The notes beneath the pieces are model-generated. The model searched no databases and was not told the origin of the DNA. It was given only the letters and a program-made list of their open reading frames with translations. A program made the position numbers and the translations under genes. Below, piece by piece: positions 54,131 through 63,146 of a stretch of DNA of 64,000 nt. Within the stretch, counting starts at the first letter, position 1. Each line of letters opens with the position of its first letter. Origin of the DNA: Limosilactobacillus reuteri (lineage in GTDB: Bacteria > Bacillota > Bacilli > Lactobacillales > Lactobacillaceae); NCBI RefSeq assembly GCF_003072625.1, contig NZ_CP027805.1, positions 1,883,501-1,947,500 on the forward strand, given 5' to 3'.

Positions 54131-54949
54131 TTAGGAGGCTTGATTGCGGAATTGTTCCGCGGTCAAGCCGTTTTTGCTTGTGTAAGCGCGTTTGGTATTA
54201 AAGTATTCAATGGCTCCTTTGACGAGCTGTTCTAGCTCTGCTAGCGTCTTAGGACGATTATGTTTGTTAATCCAGATTAGCTTGAAGTCATTCCACCAAC
54301 GCTCTATGGGGGAGTTTTCCCAAGGATGACCGGGGTGTGACATACTATGAATACAATTTTTAGAGGCTAAGTAGTCGTTGAACATACTTGAGCAGTAAGC
54401 TGATCCGCGGTCAGTATGGACCATTGGTTGCGCATCAGGTTCAACCGTAAAAGCACGATTAAAGGTTTCAATTACTGCTGATGAAGTTTCTGTGTCTGAA
54501 ATATTGTAGCTTAAAGCGTAACGACCATATAAATCTAAAATAACGTGTACTCGTACTTTATGAAGTGTGTGTTCGCCGTAGGCAACTTCCGTTGTGTCGG
54601 TAACCCACACTTCATTTTTAGTTTCACGGTCGAATTGTCCCTGCAATAAGTTGTCATTGATGTATTCTTCATGGCGTTGAATTCGATTGCGCTTCTTCTT
54701 CCTAATATTTGCTCTAATTCCATGCTTACGCATGCAATTAGTTATTCGTTTTAATCCAGCGGTAAAGCTTAAACGGTTTTCAAAGCTTAACTGTGTAGTC
54801 ATCGCTAAATATCCCAGCGTCCAATTATGTTCTTCTTCTAACTCTACAATCGCTTCAAGTAACTCTGCTTGCTCATTATGATATCGACTTGGCTTTCGAT
54901 TGAGCCATTTGTAATAACCATCTCGCGAAGAATCAGCTATTTTACACAA
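54131..54949 (-). CDS. IS3-family transposase OrfB, copy 2
   Basis: Residue-identical to the 272-residue OrfB at 3092-3910, with the same catalytic segments VTDTTE, HTDRGSAY and PIERWW and the same open upstream frame for -1 frameshift fusion with OrfA. Identity between copies implies recent transposition. Confidence 0.9.
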   Translation of the reverse strand: MCKIADSSRDGYYKWLNRKPSRYHNEQAELLEAIVELEEEHNWTLGYLAMTTQLSFENRLSFTAGLKRITNCMRKHGIRANIRKKKRNRIQRHEEYINDNLLQGQFDRETKNEVWVTDTTEVAYGEHTLHKVRVHVILDLYGRYALSYNISDTETSSAVIETFNRAFTVEPDAQPMVHTDRGSAYCSSMFNDYLASKNCIHSMSHPGHPWENSPIERWWNDFKLIWINKHNRPKTLAELEQLVKGAIEYFNTKRAYTSKNGLTAEQFRNQAS

Positions 54950-54978
54950 CTGGCTAATTGACCATCCATTTTCTTGAT

Positions 54979-55692
54979 TTAGTTCTTTGATGGCTTGGTA
55001 CCGGAGTCCTTTTCCACCTCCCGATTGCGTATTTCTGTTAATTTTTTTGCGAACGCAATCTCCATCTCTTGCTTTTCTAGCTGAGCCCTTAATAAGCGAT
55101 TTTCTGCCTTGAGTCGGTCAACTTCCGTCCACTTCTCTTCTGGCTTAGCTTTGCCTCGGCGATCACGAAGTGATTCTGGGTCATTACCGCTTTTGCGATA
55201 CTTTTGATACCAGCCATAAACTTGTTGGTAACTAATATGGTACTTTTCAACTGCCCAATTGTAGTTCACATCATGCTTAATCAACTCTTCAATGATAGTA
55301 AGTCGTTCTTCAAAGTCAGTCTTTCGTCCACTCATTTTTGAATCTCGCTTTCTTGGCGTATAGGCCTTTAAGTTAGATTCATTATACCGGATAATCCATT
55401 GTTCTAGTTGCCTTTGAGATCGTAAACCGTGTTTTATCGCAAATAAATCTAATGCCTCATCTGTTTGTTGATATTGTTCAACCAATGAGTTTTTAAATTC
55501 TTTAGAGTAGCTTTGATTATGATGACTTGTTTGAAGTCCTGGCATTCCCTGATACTTGTATAGAAGACTCCACCGCCTGATAGTTTTTTGGCTAATCTTG
55601 TACTTAGTTATTACCTTATGGATTCCATTTCGTAAAACTTCATTGAGGATTAAGAGTTTTTCCTCTGCTGAGTATTTAGATTTTCTTCCCAT
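54979..55692 (-). CDS. IS3-family transposase OrfA, copy 2
   Basis: Residue-identical to the OrfA at 3940-4653. ATG at 55692 follows GGAGGG; upstream in-frame codons to 55821 lie in the IS end and in host DNA and are not part of the protein. Confidence 0.88.
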   Translation of the reverse strand: MGRKSKYSAEEKLLILNEVLRNGIHKVITKYKISQKTIRRWSLLYKYQGMPGLQTSHHNQSYSKEFKNSLVEQYQQTDEALDLFAIKHGLRSQRQLEQWIIRYNESNLKAYTPRKRDSKMSGRKTDFEERLTIIEELIKHDVNYNWAVEKYHISYQQVYGWYQKYRKSGNDPESLRDRRGKAKPEEKWTEVDRLKAENRLLRAQLEKQEMEIAFAKKLTEIRNREVEKDSGTKPSKN

Positions 55693-55788
55693 AGAAAAAG
55701 CCCTCCGAGTATAAGATGAATTTTCTATTTCATCTGTATACTCAGAGGGCATTATAGCCACAAAAATAATTACTGTCCTGGACTTTTT

Positions 55789-55985
55789 TATTATTCTGAA
55801 GATAGAGCTAAGATCGATCATGCTCCCAAGGACTTCGAGTCCGTATTATAAAATGATCTCCGCTATCTTTGATTTGATATTTTGCTTTTAGGCTGTGGAA
55901 CTACGAGTTCGAGTATTTAGGAAATGAAGTACAAATCTAGGATAGCGGTTATATCTAGCTCTATTTATAGAAAGGAAGTTTTTTT
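55789..55985 (+). ncRNA. Candidate IS110 bridge RNA region
   Basis: The roughly 200-base noncoding stretch before the IS110 gene is rich in nested pairings. TAGAGCTAAGAT (55803-55814) pairs with ATCTAGCTCTA (55953-55963); CCGCTATC (55860-55867) pairs with GATAGCGG (55941-55948); GGACT/AGTCC (55830-55842) is a small hairpin with loop TCG. IS110 elements of the IS621 type encode a guide (bridge) RNA in this non-coding end. The pairings are seen; the function is inference. Confidence 0.5.
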
Positions 55986-57206
55986 ATGGCTGATATATTT
56001 GCCTTGGATGTTTCAATGGGGAAAAGCTACTGTGTCTGGTATCGAGGGAAACACTGTTTAAAAGAGTTTTCTTTAGTAAACACGAAAGCGGGGGTTAATG
56101 CTCTACGAGATATGATTAAGAAAGCTCAGAAGCCAATTATCTACTTTGAAGCGACTGGAATTTATTCGCGAGTAATTGAACATTTCTGCGAGACCAATGG
56201 TCTCCGCTTTTGCCGTCTTAATCCACTAGAACTTCATTTAAAGTCCGAAAGTCTACGACGAGTTAAGACCGATCAGAAAGACGCTCACCGGATTGCGCTC
56301 ACTGTCCAGGAAAATACTTTTCGATTAACAGTTCCTTGGAAAAAAGACTATCTTCAGCTACATGAGCTTAGTCGGTTCTATAATCAGCTCAACGCTGATT
56401 GGAACTATCGTCTAAATCATCTTCATACTGCACTTGAACAAGTTTTTCCAGAACTTAAGCAATTATTTGTAAATAGAACATCTAAATTAGCGTTGAATAT
56501 CGTGGAGCTTTTTCCTCATCCAGCACTAGTTAGGCCTTATTCGAGAGTTAAATTAAAGAATATTCTAATGGCATCTACAGATAAACGAATATCTAAGATG
56601 AAAGCTTATAAGTATGCCGATCGATTAATCGATCTCGCCCAAAAATCATATCCGGCTGTTTCTGGTGATGCCATTCAGGTTGATGAAGTTCGCTACTATG
56701 CTCGCCAATTAATTGCCCTAACCCGTAAAAAGGAAGAGGTTATCAAGCGGATGGAATCTATTGCCCAGCGCTTGCCAGAGTATATCCTATACTGCTCTTT
56801 TCCGAGAATTGGGAAACAAACTGCGGCTCAGTTAATGGGAGAATTGGGCGACATTAGTCGCTTTGACAATGCTAATCAGCTTAATGCCTTTGTCGGAATT
56901 GATGTTCGTCGTTACCAATCTGGAACCTATTTAGGTCAAGATCACATTAATAAGCGTGGAAACCCGATTGCCCGTAAGCTCTTATATTTTACTGTAGGTA
57001 ATATGATCCGCCAACAACACGCTAATTCTAATCATATTGTTGACTATTACTATCGTTTAAAAGAAAAACGACCTCATCCAAAACTGAACAAGGTCGCCAT
57101 GGTAGCTTGTATGAATAAAACTCTGAAATGTCTCTTATCCATGATTAAGCACCATGAAAAATACCACTATCGGTATACGGACTCAATGGTCCCTGTGAAG
57201 GTATAA
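55986..57206 (+). CDS. IS110-family transposase (DEDD recombinase)
   Basis: A 406-residue protein with ATG at 55986 and AAAGGAAG upstream. The N-terminal DEDD RuvC-like domain shows Asp8 in FALDVSMGK, Glu in YFEATGIYS and KTDQKDAHRIA with further Asp residues. The C-terminal transposase-20 domain shows FPRIGKQTAAQLMGELGDISRF, NAFVGIDV and the conserved Ser-containing SGTYLGQDHINKRGNPIARKLLY. Full length for the family. IS110 elements lack long inverted ends and usually leave no target duplication; the element boundaries cannot be fixed here. Confidence 0.92.
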   Translation: MADIFALDVSMGKSYCVWYRGKHCLKEFSLVNTKAGVNALRDMIKKAQKPIIYFEATGIYSRVIEHFCETNGLRFCRLNPLELHLKSESLRRVKTDQKDAHRIALTVQENTFRLTVPWKKDYLQLHELSRFYNQLNADWNYRLNHLHTALEQVFPELKQLFVNRTSKLALNIVELFPHPALVRPYSRVKLKNILMASTDKRISKMKAYKYADRLIDLAQKSYPAVSGDAIQVDEVRYYARQLIALTRKKEEVIKRMESIAQRLPEYILYCSFPRIGKQTAAQLMGELGDISRFDNANQLNAFVGIDVRRYQSGTYLGQDHINKRGNPIARKLLYFTVGNMIRQQHANSNHIVDYYYRLKEKRPHPKLNKVAMVACMNKTLKCLLSMIKHHEKYHYRYTDSMVPVKV

Positions 57207-57309
57207 TCACCTCACAATTTTAATATACCACTAATTCTCGATTTTTGAAGAAGAACCGGGTTGGTTTAGTATACTCTTCTTTTCTAAATATTTTTCTTGA
57301 CTAATCGTA

Positions 57310-57437
57310 GGAAAAGGGAGCGAGGCAGAAGTCACTTGTGACTTCGTTTTTCGACGCGAAGCTAGCCTCTGGGAGCCCCCGCAAGCAACAATAGGCCTCT
57401 AACGTCCGGCAAAACCGAACGTTAGAGGCCATTATTG
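57310..57437. repeat. Intergenic palindromic repeat cluster
   Basis: Two structures. GAGGC (57322) with GCCTC (57365) encloses the perfect palindrome GAAGTCACTTGTGACTTC (57328-57345). Then GGCCTCTAACGTCCGG pairs with CCGAACGTTAGAGGCC (57394-57430), extended by CAATA/TATTG-type pairs. The second lacks a strong T-run. It looks like a REP- or BOX-type intergenic element, or the IS110 right flank plus a terminator for the converging hydrolase gene. Confidence 0.5.
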
Positions 57438-57493
57438 TACTGTGTATTTGCTTTTTATGAAAGTAACTTAACTTATGTCACAGTTCCTTTTTG

Positions 57494-58318
57494 TTATTTA
57501 CCCCACAAGAAATTAATTAATGCCTTATCAACTTGAGCATTATTATGAAGTTTCGAATGTTGAGCATCTTTCCCTGTTATTTTTAGGACACGGTACGACT
57601 TTGCCCGAGCAGCTACTAGGTACTTGAGTGATAATGACGATGCATTATCAACAGTTCCATCTGTATGATTACCAATATCACCGATAATATTAAGAACTGC
57701 TACTTGACCTTTAGGATAGGTTTGCCGTACTTTTGTCATTTGACGATATGTAGCGTTCATTTCATTTGGCTTCCCGTCTTTATTTAATTTCATTCCAACT
57801 GGTTGCTGGATAGCAGCAGGTACTTGTTTAAAATTTAATCCAGCAAAATACCCTGCAATATCAACCTGCTTTTGCAATTGAAGCATATTCTGATTCTTAC
57901 CGTTTTGCAACATATAGTAAATAATCGAAATATTTCCCAGGGAATGACCAACCATATTAATCTTAGTTATGCGATAGCGTTTCTGTAATGCCCTTACAAC
58001 ATTTGTCGCATATTCGCCATGCTTATTAAAATTCAACTGTCTATTGTTATCATAATTTACCTCAACAATTGGATTGATAGCCCCTTTATGCATTGAACCA
58101 TGAAGGGTAACTTTCCCGTTATTAGCAACATCAGCTCGCAGAACTGTACTCGTTACCCCGGCTTTTTTAGCAGCATTTACCATGTGTTCTTCTGCATGAT
58201 AACTGCTGCCTCCACCATGGAAAAATAGCGTTGGCGTTGTTGATTGCACATATTTGCTATGTTTTTGCTGATGCCAAACTGCCCCACCAATTATTGCCAG
58301 GATAACAATTACTATCAC
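57494..58318 (-). CDS. DUF915-type alpha/beta hydrolase, membrane-anchored
   Basis: About 274 residues from GTG 58318. An N-terminal hydrophobic segment (IVIVILAIIGGAVW) anchors the protein outside the cell. The hydrolase domain has an oxyanion-loop region FFHGGGSSYHAEEHMV, the nucleophile elbow INMVGHSLGNISIIY (Ser in GHSLGN), an acid in IGDIGNHTDGTVD and His in KDAQHSKLHNN. This matches the DUF915 lipase-like family of lactobacilli; the substrate is unknown. The frame is open further upstream to ATT ATA AAA AAA AGC, which would add the positive residues KKSH before the helix, but no standard start codon is available there, so the start is uncertain. Confidence 0.8.
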   Translation of the reverse strand: MIVIVILAIIGGAVWHQQKHSKYVQSTTPTLFFHGGGSSYHAEEHMVNAAKKAGVTSTVLRADVANNGKVTLHGSMHKGAINPIVEVNYDNNRQLNFNKHGEYATNVVRALQKRYRITKINMVGHSLGNISIIYYMLQNGKNQNMLQLQKQVDIAGYFAGLNFKQVPAAIQQPVGMKLNKDGKPNEMNATYRQMTKVRQTYPKGQVAVLNIIGDIGNHTDGTVDNASSLSLKYLVAARAKSYRVLKITGKDAQHSKLHNNAQVDKALINFLWGK

Positions 58319-58415
58319 TACCCCAATCCCAATATGGCTTTTTTTTATAATTTCACCCGCTTTTTTGTTTACTTAGATTATAAACCTAAGAACAATAATG
58401 CAGTCAAAACTTATT

Positions 58416-59627
58416 TTAATGCAGGAGGCGTTGCCAGAAGTTCCCGCGCCGGACATCGGTAGCACTATATAGGGAATAAGTTAAAGGCTCACCATTAAGC
58501 GTTTCCAGCTGATCACTCGTTATTCTTAAACTGCCCACACGTTCCCCCTTCCAAATAGGTGCTTCTAGTTTTTTCTTTTTATATTGTGTTCCAAGTGTAT
58601 AGTTAGTTTTTGTATCGTACGGACTCCAAATGGTTACATGTTGTGGCGTAAGTTTCATTGTTTTTTCAACACCATTAGCTACTTTACGCGTTGTTACTGA
58701 TGATGGAACTTTTATTTTTTGTAAATGATCCTCTGTCTTAAGGATCTTATATAAATTCTGAGTAGCCTTAAATCGATTATCTTTATTGCTTCCCTTTGAA
58801 TGTAAGATAACAGTAATAATGCGATGTCCCTGATACTTACCTGTACTTGCAAAACAAGCTCCTGCTCTGTCAGAAGTTCCCGTCTTCAGTCCATCAATCG
58901 TTACTCCTTTTACAGCGTACTGCTCTCCCGGTAACATCTTATTAAGATTTTTTTCAGTCTTAACTTGATCTTTCGCTATTTGAAATTTTATTTCTTTTTG
59001 TGCTGTAATTTGCAAAAGTTCAGGATAATGTGTCACAAAGTATTGCGATAAAATGGCAACATCACGTGCACTCATTGTATTAGCAGCATTATTTGGAAGA
59101 TCAGCTAACTTAAAACTTTTCATATCTCCATTATCTAATCCAACTGAATTAACAATGTTGGTCTTAGTCATTCAAATTTTTTTGGCTTTTTGCATCATTT
59201 TAAGATTAAATTCATCGGTTCCATCCCCGGTAGCGGTCGCAAGTGCCACGGTAGCTCCATCAGCTGACTTTACAAGGGCTGCATTGATTAATGTCCGAAC
59301 CGAATAAGATTGACCAGATTTTAGGCCGATTGAAGAATAAGCAGCATCATTAGAAATAGCCACAATTTCAGGAGTTATTTTTACTTGAGTATCCCATGAG
59401 AGTTGCTTCTGTTGGATTTCATCTTCTATTACCAAAATAGTTAATAATTTTGTAATTGAGGCCACTGGAAGAGCCTTATCTACATTTTGCTTATAGATAA
59501 TTTGCCCCGTTGAAGCATCAGCCATGATCGCTGCAGAAGCATCAATTCGATTATTTGCTAATACCGATTGACTTCCTACCATTAGCATCATGAATAGAGA
59601 TAAAATAAAAACTGTCAATTTTTTCAT
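58416..59627 (-). pseudogene. dacA: D-alanyl-D-alanine carboxypeptidase (DacA-like) with in-frame stop
   Basis: ATG at 59627 begins a signal peptide (MKKLTVFILSLFMMLMVGSQ), followed by the penicillin-binding-protein motifs SITK (SxxK), KSADGA at the SxN position (with Asp instead of Asn) and LKTGTSD (KTG). After KMMQKAKKI the codon TGA (59172-59174) interrupts; the same frame resumes at once with MTKTNIVNSVGLD, where AKKFGM would be expected. The C-terminal beta-rich domain to 58416 is complete. A full protein would be about 402 residues. The N-terminal fragment lacks KTG and cannot be active; restart at the ATG after the stop could give only an inactive, unexported tail. Confidence 0.85.
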
Positions 59628-60608
59628 AAAATCTATTCTCCTATTTTCTCCAAGTACGGTAAGATAAACTTAACCCGAAATGTCAATTTAAGTTAGAAAG
59701 AAAATAGTTGCTCATCAGTGACGTAAGACATGAATACTTCATATGGAGTTCGATAGCCTAGTGATTTACGGGGCAGGTTATTTCGCTTACTCATCAGTTG
59801 GGTTACCAATTCATCAGGAAGATTGCGGAAATCTAGCTGTTTCGTTAAGCCATCCCGGCGTAAAAGACCGTTGTGTTTTCGTTCAGCCCTCGTTGATTGG
59901 GAGCACCAACCTCGGCAAAGTAAGTGTGAAGGTCAAATTGATTGGCAATCTCGCGCCAGCCGGCGAATTCTTTTCCGTTGTCAAAGGTAATCGATTTGAA
60001 GAAGTACCGCGGGAATTTCCGAAGCCACTGACTTAAGTGTTGGTTAATCGCATCAGCCGTCTTTTCGTGCACATTGAGTACAATTTCGACCTTCGATTGG
60101 CGTTCGGTCAGGGTCATTACCGCCCCTTGGTGCTTTTTGCCTTGGACGGTATCAGCTTCAAGGTGCCCAAATTCAGTGGCATAGTGCGGAAAGTCCTTGG
60201 CACGCTCGTGAATACTTCGCCCCAATTGGCCAGCCTTCCCGCGGCGCTCGACATAGCCATTCGGGTGCCGCTTACCTCGCATCGGCAAGGAACGGACATC
60301 GAAGCCGAACTGGCCACGTTCAAACATCCGGTAAAGAGTTCGCCGGTTACAACTAATTGGGCGCTCAGCGCGCCCAATAATGGTATCAGGCGTCCACCCC
60401 TGGGCAATTTTGTCGTTGATATAAGTGAGTTCAGCCAGTGACAACTGAGTACGTTTTCGGCCACAACGTTGCTTATTGCGCATATAGTGATCTTGATAAT
60501 CAGCAATTGAGGCACCGGTTTCCAGGTAACGATAAACGCGATAAACGTTTTCGGCGCAACGGTTGATCATTTGGGCCACTCGGTACGCTTTAAGCTTTTG
60601 CACGAAAG

Positions 60609-62178
60609 GTTAGTGTAAGATTTTCATAGGTTGGATGAATAATTCATCTGGTCGTGGAAATCTTTTTTGTAGACCAATTTACTTATTTACAAAAAAAGAA
60701 AAGACCAGTAGCCTTTAGTGTGTCGAATACTAAGCAAAGGCAGGTCTTTCCTCATGGATATTTTAACAGAAATCGAGCAGAATTTGGTGAAATCAGGCAG
60801 TTTATTTGAAGCTGAACAGATTATTTTAAAAGGTGTATTGGAGTTAGGACAAGTAATCATGCAAAACTTTTTGGAAAGCTTAGATCGAAGCTTAAAGTCC
60901 CAAGCTCCAGCGAACTATCAAGTAATCAATAAACAGCCACGGACGCTTAATTTTATCTTTGGCCCGGTGACTTTTCAACGACGGTATTATCAGGCAGGGA
61001 CAAAGAAACGTGAATTTTACTTAGACCAACAATTAAAAATTAAACCACGTCGTCGTTTATCGCCACACTACTTAATGATGATGGCTAAGATTGCCCAAAC
61101 AACTACAATGCGCAATACTGCCGACATTTTGAACCTTGTATTTGACAGCGGAATTACTGCCGATTCGGTAATGCACGCCGTGCATGAGTTAGGAAATCAG
61201 GTAGCTAAACAAACTCAAGCAAAAGAACACCAAGCTACTCCTCGCCATATGCCTAAAAATTTAACTATTGAGGGTGATGCCTTTATGATTAAAGGTAAAA
61301 AAGAAGCAGGTCAGCTGACTCTTGTGCACCATTATCGGGTTTATGAGCGAGTAGCTAATCAAATCATTAATCGGCATGACTTTCTCAGTGTTGGGCACCA
61401 AGGACGGCTTGAAGCACGACTAAGTGATTATTTAGACCGCCATTATAAGCTTGCCGGTCAAACGATCTTTTTGGCCAGTGACGCTGGCCCAGGTTACGAA
61501 CCAGCTAAGCTATTAAGTCTAGTTCCTCAAGGTGCACATGGTGAATACTTTCTCGACCGCTATCATTGTTTACAGAAAATTGAACATACTTTAGGCCGGC
61601 ACAACGAATTAGCCATGCGAGCAATTAAAGCCGTTCGTCATCATGATCAAGCAGAGCTAACAATAATTTTAGATACTTATGAATCACAAAACCTAACGGA
61701 AAAACAAGCAGACGACCTAATGCGTTTAAGAAAGTATCTACAGCGAAATTGGCGGTATATCCTCTCACCACAAATGCGTGGATTTAAGGATATTCATTTA
61801 ATTGGTTCAGTCGAAAGTTCTCACCGGGCTTTTACTTACCGGATGAAGAAACAGGGCAAGTCATGGACTAAGCAGGGGGCTAAAGCCATGATTAGTTTAA
61901 TTGAAGCCCGAATGAATGGTGAACTGCAAGCTAGTTTAAATACAATCCTAGAACAATTAACAGTTCTTCCTCGAGTGGCTCAAACCAGCCTATTACAGGA
62001 AATGCATATTCGAACTGGAGAGTTTCTAAGAAAGGCACCGACAAAGCCGTCAATTGGAGCAGTACAAGGAATAATTCCGATTAACACGGTCACAAGTAGA
62101 CCAATGGGACAACTTTTTAAGGCACTAACCCACTAAAACTGTATATTTAAAGGCTACCTATGAAAACTTGACAGATAC
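60609..62178 (+). mobile_element. ISLre2-family element, copy 2
   Basis: 1570 bp, same ends as copy 1. CACGAAAG flanks both sides (60601-60608 and 62179-62186), an 8-bp duplication inside the IS30 transposase. Confidence 0.9.
60754..62136 (+). CDS. ISLre2-family transposase (UPF0236 type), copy 2
   Basis: A 460-residue protein from ATG 60754, essentially identical to copy 1 (one visible substitution, Gly to Ser in the segment AKAMISLIEARM). All family motifs (IEGDAFMIKGKK, SDAGPGYE, DRYHCLQKIE, SSHRAFTYRM) are present, so it should be functional. Confidence 0.9.
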   Translation: MDILTEIEQNLVKSGSLFEAEQIILKGVLELGQVIMQNFLESLDRSLKSQAPANYQVINKQPRTLNFIFGPVTFQRRYYQAGTKKREFYLDQQLKIKPRRRLSPHYLMMMAKIAQTTTMRNTADILNLVFDSGITADSVMHAVHELGNQVAKQTQAKEHQATPRHMPKNLTIEGDAFMIKGKKEAGQLTLVHHYRVYERVANQIINRHDFLSVGHQGRLEARLSDYLDRHYKLAGQTIFLASDAGPGYEPAKLLSLVPQGAHGEYFLDRYHCLQKIEHTLGRHNELAMRAIKAVRHHDQAELTIILDTYESQNLTEKQADDLMRLRKYLQRNWRYILSPQMRGFKDIHLIGSVESSHRAFTYRMKKQGKSWTKQGAKAMISLIEARMNGELQASLNTILEQLTVLPRVAQTSLLQEMHIRTGEFLRKAPTKPSIGAVQGIIPINTVTSRPMGQLFKALTH

Positions 62179-62362
62179 CACGAAAGAATGGGCGATGATT
62201 GTCAGCTCGTTTGTGGTAAGATGGGTGTAAGTCATTTGTGGTTTCCTTTCTTTTGTTTAGGGGTATTCAAAAGTCTACCACAAATGGCTTTTCTATTTTT
62301 CTAACTTATTTTCTAACTTAATTTTACAAACGGCGTAATAATAAATAATAAAGGAATTCATT

Positions 62363-62944
62363 ATGAATAAAGAACTTAAATCTCTGCTTTTCATTGCAAC
62401 TGGCCTATTCCTTATTTTTGTTCTAATTTTTAATCTTTATACATATAATGCTGCTAGATTTATTCCCCAAGCTAGCAAAACAAGCCAAATTCTTAACCAA
62501 AATCGACTTCGCGCCCCTAACATCCACCGTTCCTCGGAAAATTGGGCATACCCTAAGATCGATAACGATCCTATTGAATTGGTCGCCGTCAAACAAGCAA
62601 AAAGAATTCTAGTTATCAACTCAAATAAGCGACAAGTTATTTACATCATCCACGCACAAATTAATTTACCAGCACAAAAAAATTCTTTTCGCTTACTTCA
62701 TGCTCGGGGGCAGCAAATTTATCACATTAATGGTTCCCAGCAAGCCATCGCTAAGAACTGGTTAGGCGTTAATGATGGGAACCACATTGAAACCCCCGTT
62801 ACAGATATGAATAATCATCAGGTCCCACGCAATCTACGAAAAGCACCCAAGATCGAAAACACTATCCAAGTGTCAACCCCCGATGCTAAATGGCTTCAAA
62901 CTTTGCCTGAAAATACACCCTTAATAGTTAAGGAGGACTATTAA
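62363..62944 (+). CDS. YkuD-like exported protein lacking the catalytic motif
   Basis: A 193-residue protein with ATG at 62363 and AAAGGAAT upstream, and an N-terminal membrane segment (LLFIATGLFLIFVLIFNLY). From about residue 60 it parallels the L,D-transpeptidase encoded at 63143: SENWAYPKIDN aligns with SETVPYPDLNK, RILVINSNKRQVIYIIHAQ with VDLKNNRTYLYDGSKVIYT, and STPDAKWLQTLPENTPLIV with SVPDAQWMEKNLPVGTKIEIV. The catalytic block SHGCIRLS is replaced by ENTIQVS, so the active-site His and Cys are missing. It may bind peptidoglycan or regulate the active enzyme. It is coupled to the next gene. Confidence 0.7.
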   Translation: MNKELKSLLFIATGLFLIFVLIFNLYTYNAARFIPQASKTSQILNQNRLRAPNIHRSSENWAYPKIDNDPIELVAVKQAKRILVINSNKRQVIYIIHAQINLPAQKNSFRLLHARGQQIYHINGSQQAIAKNWLGVNDGNHIETPVTDMNNHQVPRNLRKAPKIENTIQVSTPDAKWLQTLPENTPLIVKEDY

Positions 62945-62945
62945 T

Positions 62946-63146
62946 ATGATTTCACGCCTAAAACAAGGACGTTTTTTTAATCACTTACTTGGAAGCAATC
63001 TTATTTTATTAATTATAATTTGCTTTTATAATCTTCTTACGTACTTCATCCCATTAATCAAAATTTCAATCACTCAAATAATTTTCTTCTTTCTAATAAT
63101 TGATCTACTCTTGATTATCTTTAAGATTTTAGCGTTACACAGTTAG
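62946..63146 (+). CDS. Small two-helix membrane protein
   Basis: A 66-residue protein with ATG at 62946, one base after the preceding stop codon; the ribosome binding site AAGGAGG lies in the end of the upstream gene. Two hydrophobic helices (about residues 18-35 and 42-62) and a positive N terminus (MISRLKQGRF) are visible. Translational coupling suggests a joint role with the YkuD-like protein. It overlaps the converging L,D-transpeptidase gene by 4 bases. No family recognised. Confidence 0.65.
   Translation: MISRLKQGRFFNHLLGSNLILLIIICFYNLLTYFIPLIKISITQIIFFFLIIDLLLIIFKILALHS

Larger units (their letters stand above)
54087..55759 (-). mobile_element. IS3-family (IS150-like) element, copy 2
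   Basis: Same sequence as copy 1 at 3048, 51.04 kb away and in the same orientation. Flanked by ACA (54084-54086 and 55760-55762 region) as a 3-bp duplication. Identical copies in direct orientation could recombine and delete everything between. Confidence 0.9.
54076..55787 (+). terminator. gldA terminator split by IS3
   Basis: AGTTCAGGACA (54077-54086) and TGTCCTGGACTTTTTT (55772-55787) are complementary halves of one stem. The IS3 element lies between them in what was the loop. ACA on both sides is the target duplication. Confidence 0.75.
59693..62235 (-). pseudogene. IS30-family transposase split by ISLre2 and frameshifted
   Basis: The first codons (from ATG 62235, MTYTHLTTNELTIIAHSF) are separated from the rest (VQKLKAYRVAQMIN onward) by ISLre2. 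Near the catalytic Glu region one A is missing at about 59870, so NENNNGLLRR becomes NENTTVFYAG followed by a stop at 59845. Two lesions, both absent from the copy at 25774. Confidence 0.88.
59674..62335 (-). mobile_element. IS30-family element, subtype A copy 4, interrupted by ISLre2
   Basis: Same ends as copies 1-3, with TAA on both sides (59671-59673 and 62336-62338). Subtracting ISLre2 and one 8-bp duplication leaves 1084 bp, one base shorter than the intact copy. Confidence 0.9.

Noticed and set aside
57394-57430. Perfect hairpin as a tRNA or small RNA gene
   Set aside because: A simple stem-loop with no tRNA features and no promoter; no tRNA or rRNA gene was recognised in the window.
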